Shown here piece after piece: positions 6,473 to 6,686 of a stretch of 6,686 bases of DNA. Origin of the DNA: Candidatus Cloacimonadota bacterium (GTDB lineage: Bacteria > Cloacimonadota > Cloacimonadia > Cloacimonadales > Cloacimonadaceae); assembly GCA_016875595.1 (NCBI GenBank), contig VGPI01000115.1, positions 1 to 6,686 of the forward strand, in the 5' to 3' direction. The notes beneath the pieces are model-generated. The model searched no databases and was not told the origin of the DNA. It was given only the letters and a program-made list of their open reading frames with translations. The first letter of the stretch is position 1. The number at the start of each line of letters is the position of its first letter. A program made the position numbers and the translations under genes.

Positions 6473-6686
6473 GTGAAGACCAAAACCACCTCCATCTTCA
6501 GCGCTCTGATCATTCGGCTCGTCATAATCCTGTTGCTCAACCTGATCGGCGTCTATCTTTTCATCCGGATCGACGTCTCCAAAGACCGGCGTTATACCCT
6601 CGGTGATGTAAGCCGCGAAGCCGTCCGCAACCTGAGTGACAAGCTCCTGCTCAAGGTCTATCTGTCCAAAGACCTGCCTCCCTTGT
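6473..6686 (+). CDS. gldG: GldG-like ABC transporter auxiliary subunit (N-terminal part, cut by window end)
   Basis: A GTG at 6473, two bases after the permease stop, opens a frame that runs off the window after 71 codons. AGGAG at 6460-6464, inside the end of the permease gene, lies 8 bases before it and supports this start. After a short polar start there is a membrane helix at about 8-30 (ALIIRLVIILLLNLIGVYLF). DVSKDRRYTLGDVSREAV, then a short stretch ending KVYLSKDLPP, matches the start of the periplasmic domain in the GldG family (ABC-type auxiliary component). GldG proteins are normally several hundred residues, so most of the gene is missing here. Gene order and tight spacing place it in one complex with the ATPase and permease. 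Its role in that complex is not well defined. Confidence 0.8.
   Translation, partial: MKTKTTSIFSALIIRLVIILLLNLIGVYLFIRIDVSKDRRYTLGDVSREAVRNLSDKLLLKVYLSKDLPPL

Overview
The window is bacterial DNA with moderately high GC in its coding parts. No taxonomic marker gene is present. A broken secreted protein has a hydrophobic leader followed by a glycine/asparagine/threonine-rich beta body and a FlgD-like C-terminal Ig module. A beta-helix-like fragment and a GldA/GldF/GldG-type ABC system are also present. This combination suggests a Gram-negative, surface-protein-rich lineage of the Fibrobacteres-Chlorobi-Bacteroidetes neighbourhood. Candidatus Cloacimonadota (WWE1) is my best guess; this is an inference from protein style, not a measurement.

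Layout, all on the + strand: (1) 1-276, the 3' end of a secreted beta-helix-like protein cut by the window edge, which may end prematurely. (2) 277-567, non-coding, with a hairpin and a possible -10 element. (3) 568-1974, a 468-residue protein made of two complete deoxynucleoside kinase domains in tandem. (4) 1975-2447, about 470 bases without a convincing gene, holding two small hairpins. (5) 2448-3219, a decayed secreted-protein gene whose signal peptide, middle and C-terminal sorting/Ig module lie in three different reading frames. (6) 3220-3562, non-coding, carrying the likely promoter for the next operon. (7) 3563 to the window end, a tight operon: MacA/HlyD-like membrane-fusion adaptor, GldA-like ATPase, GldF-like ABC-2 permease and the start of a GldG-like subunit.

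The last four genes plausibly form one transport machine. The ATPase and six-helix permease would sit at the inner membrane with the GldG-like protein facing the periplasm. The adaptor could extend the complex towards the outer membrane. An outer-membrane channel is not seen here. The kinase stands apart and would act in cytosolic nucleoside salvage.

The points most worth a second look are the tandem kinase fusion, the pairing of a tripartite-efflux adaptor with Gld-type ABC genes, the three-frame pseudogene (with GGATCC sites close to both frame changes), and the GC-rich hairpin between the ATPase and permease genes. I found no CRISPR array, tRNA, rRNA, transposase or phage gene.
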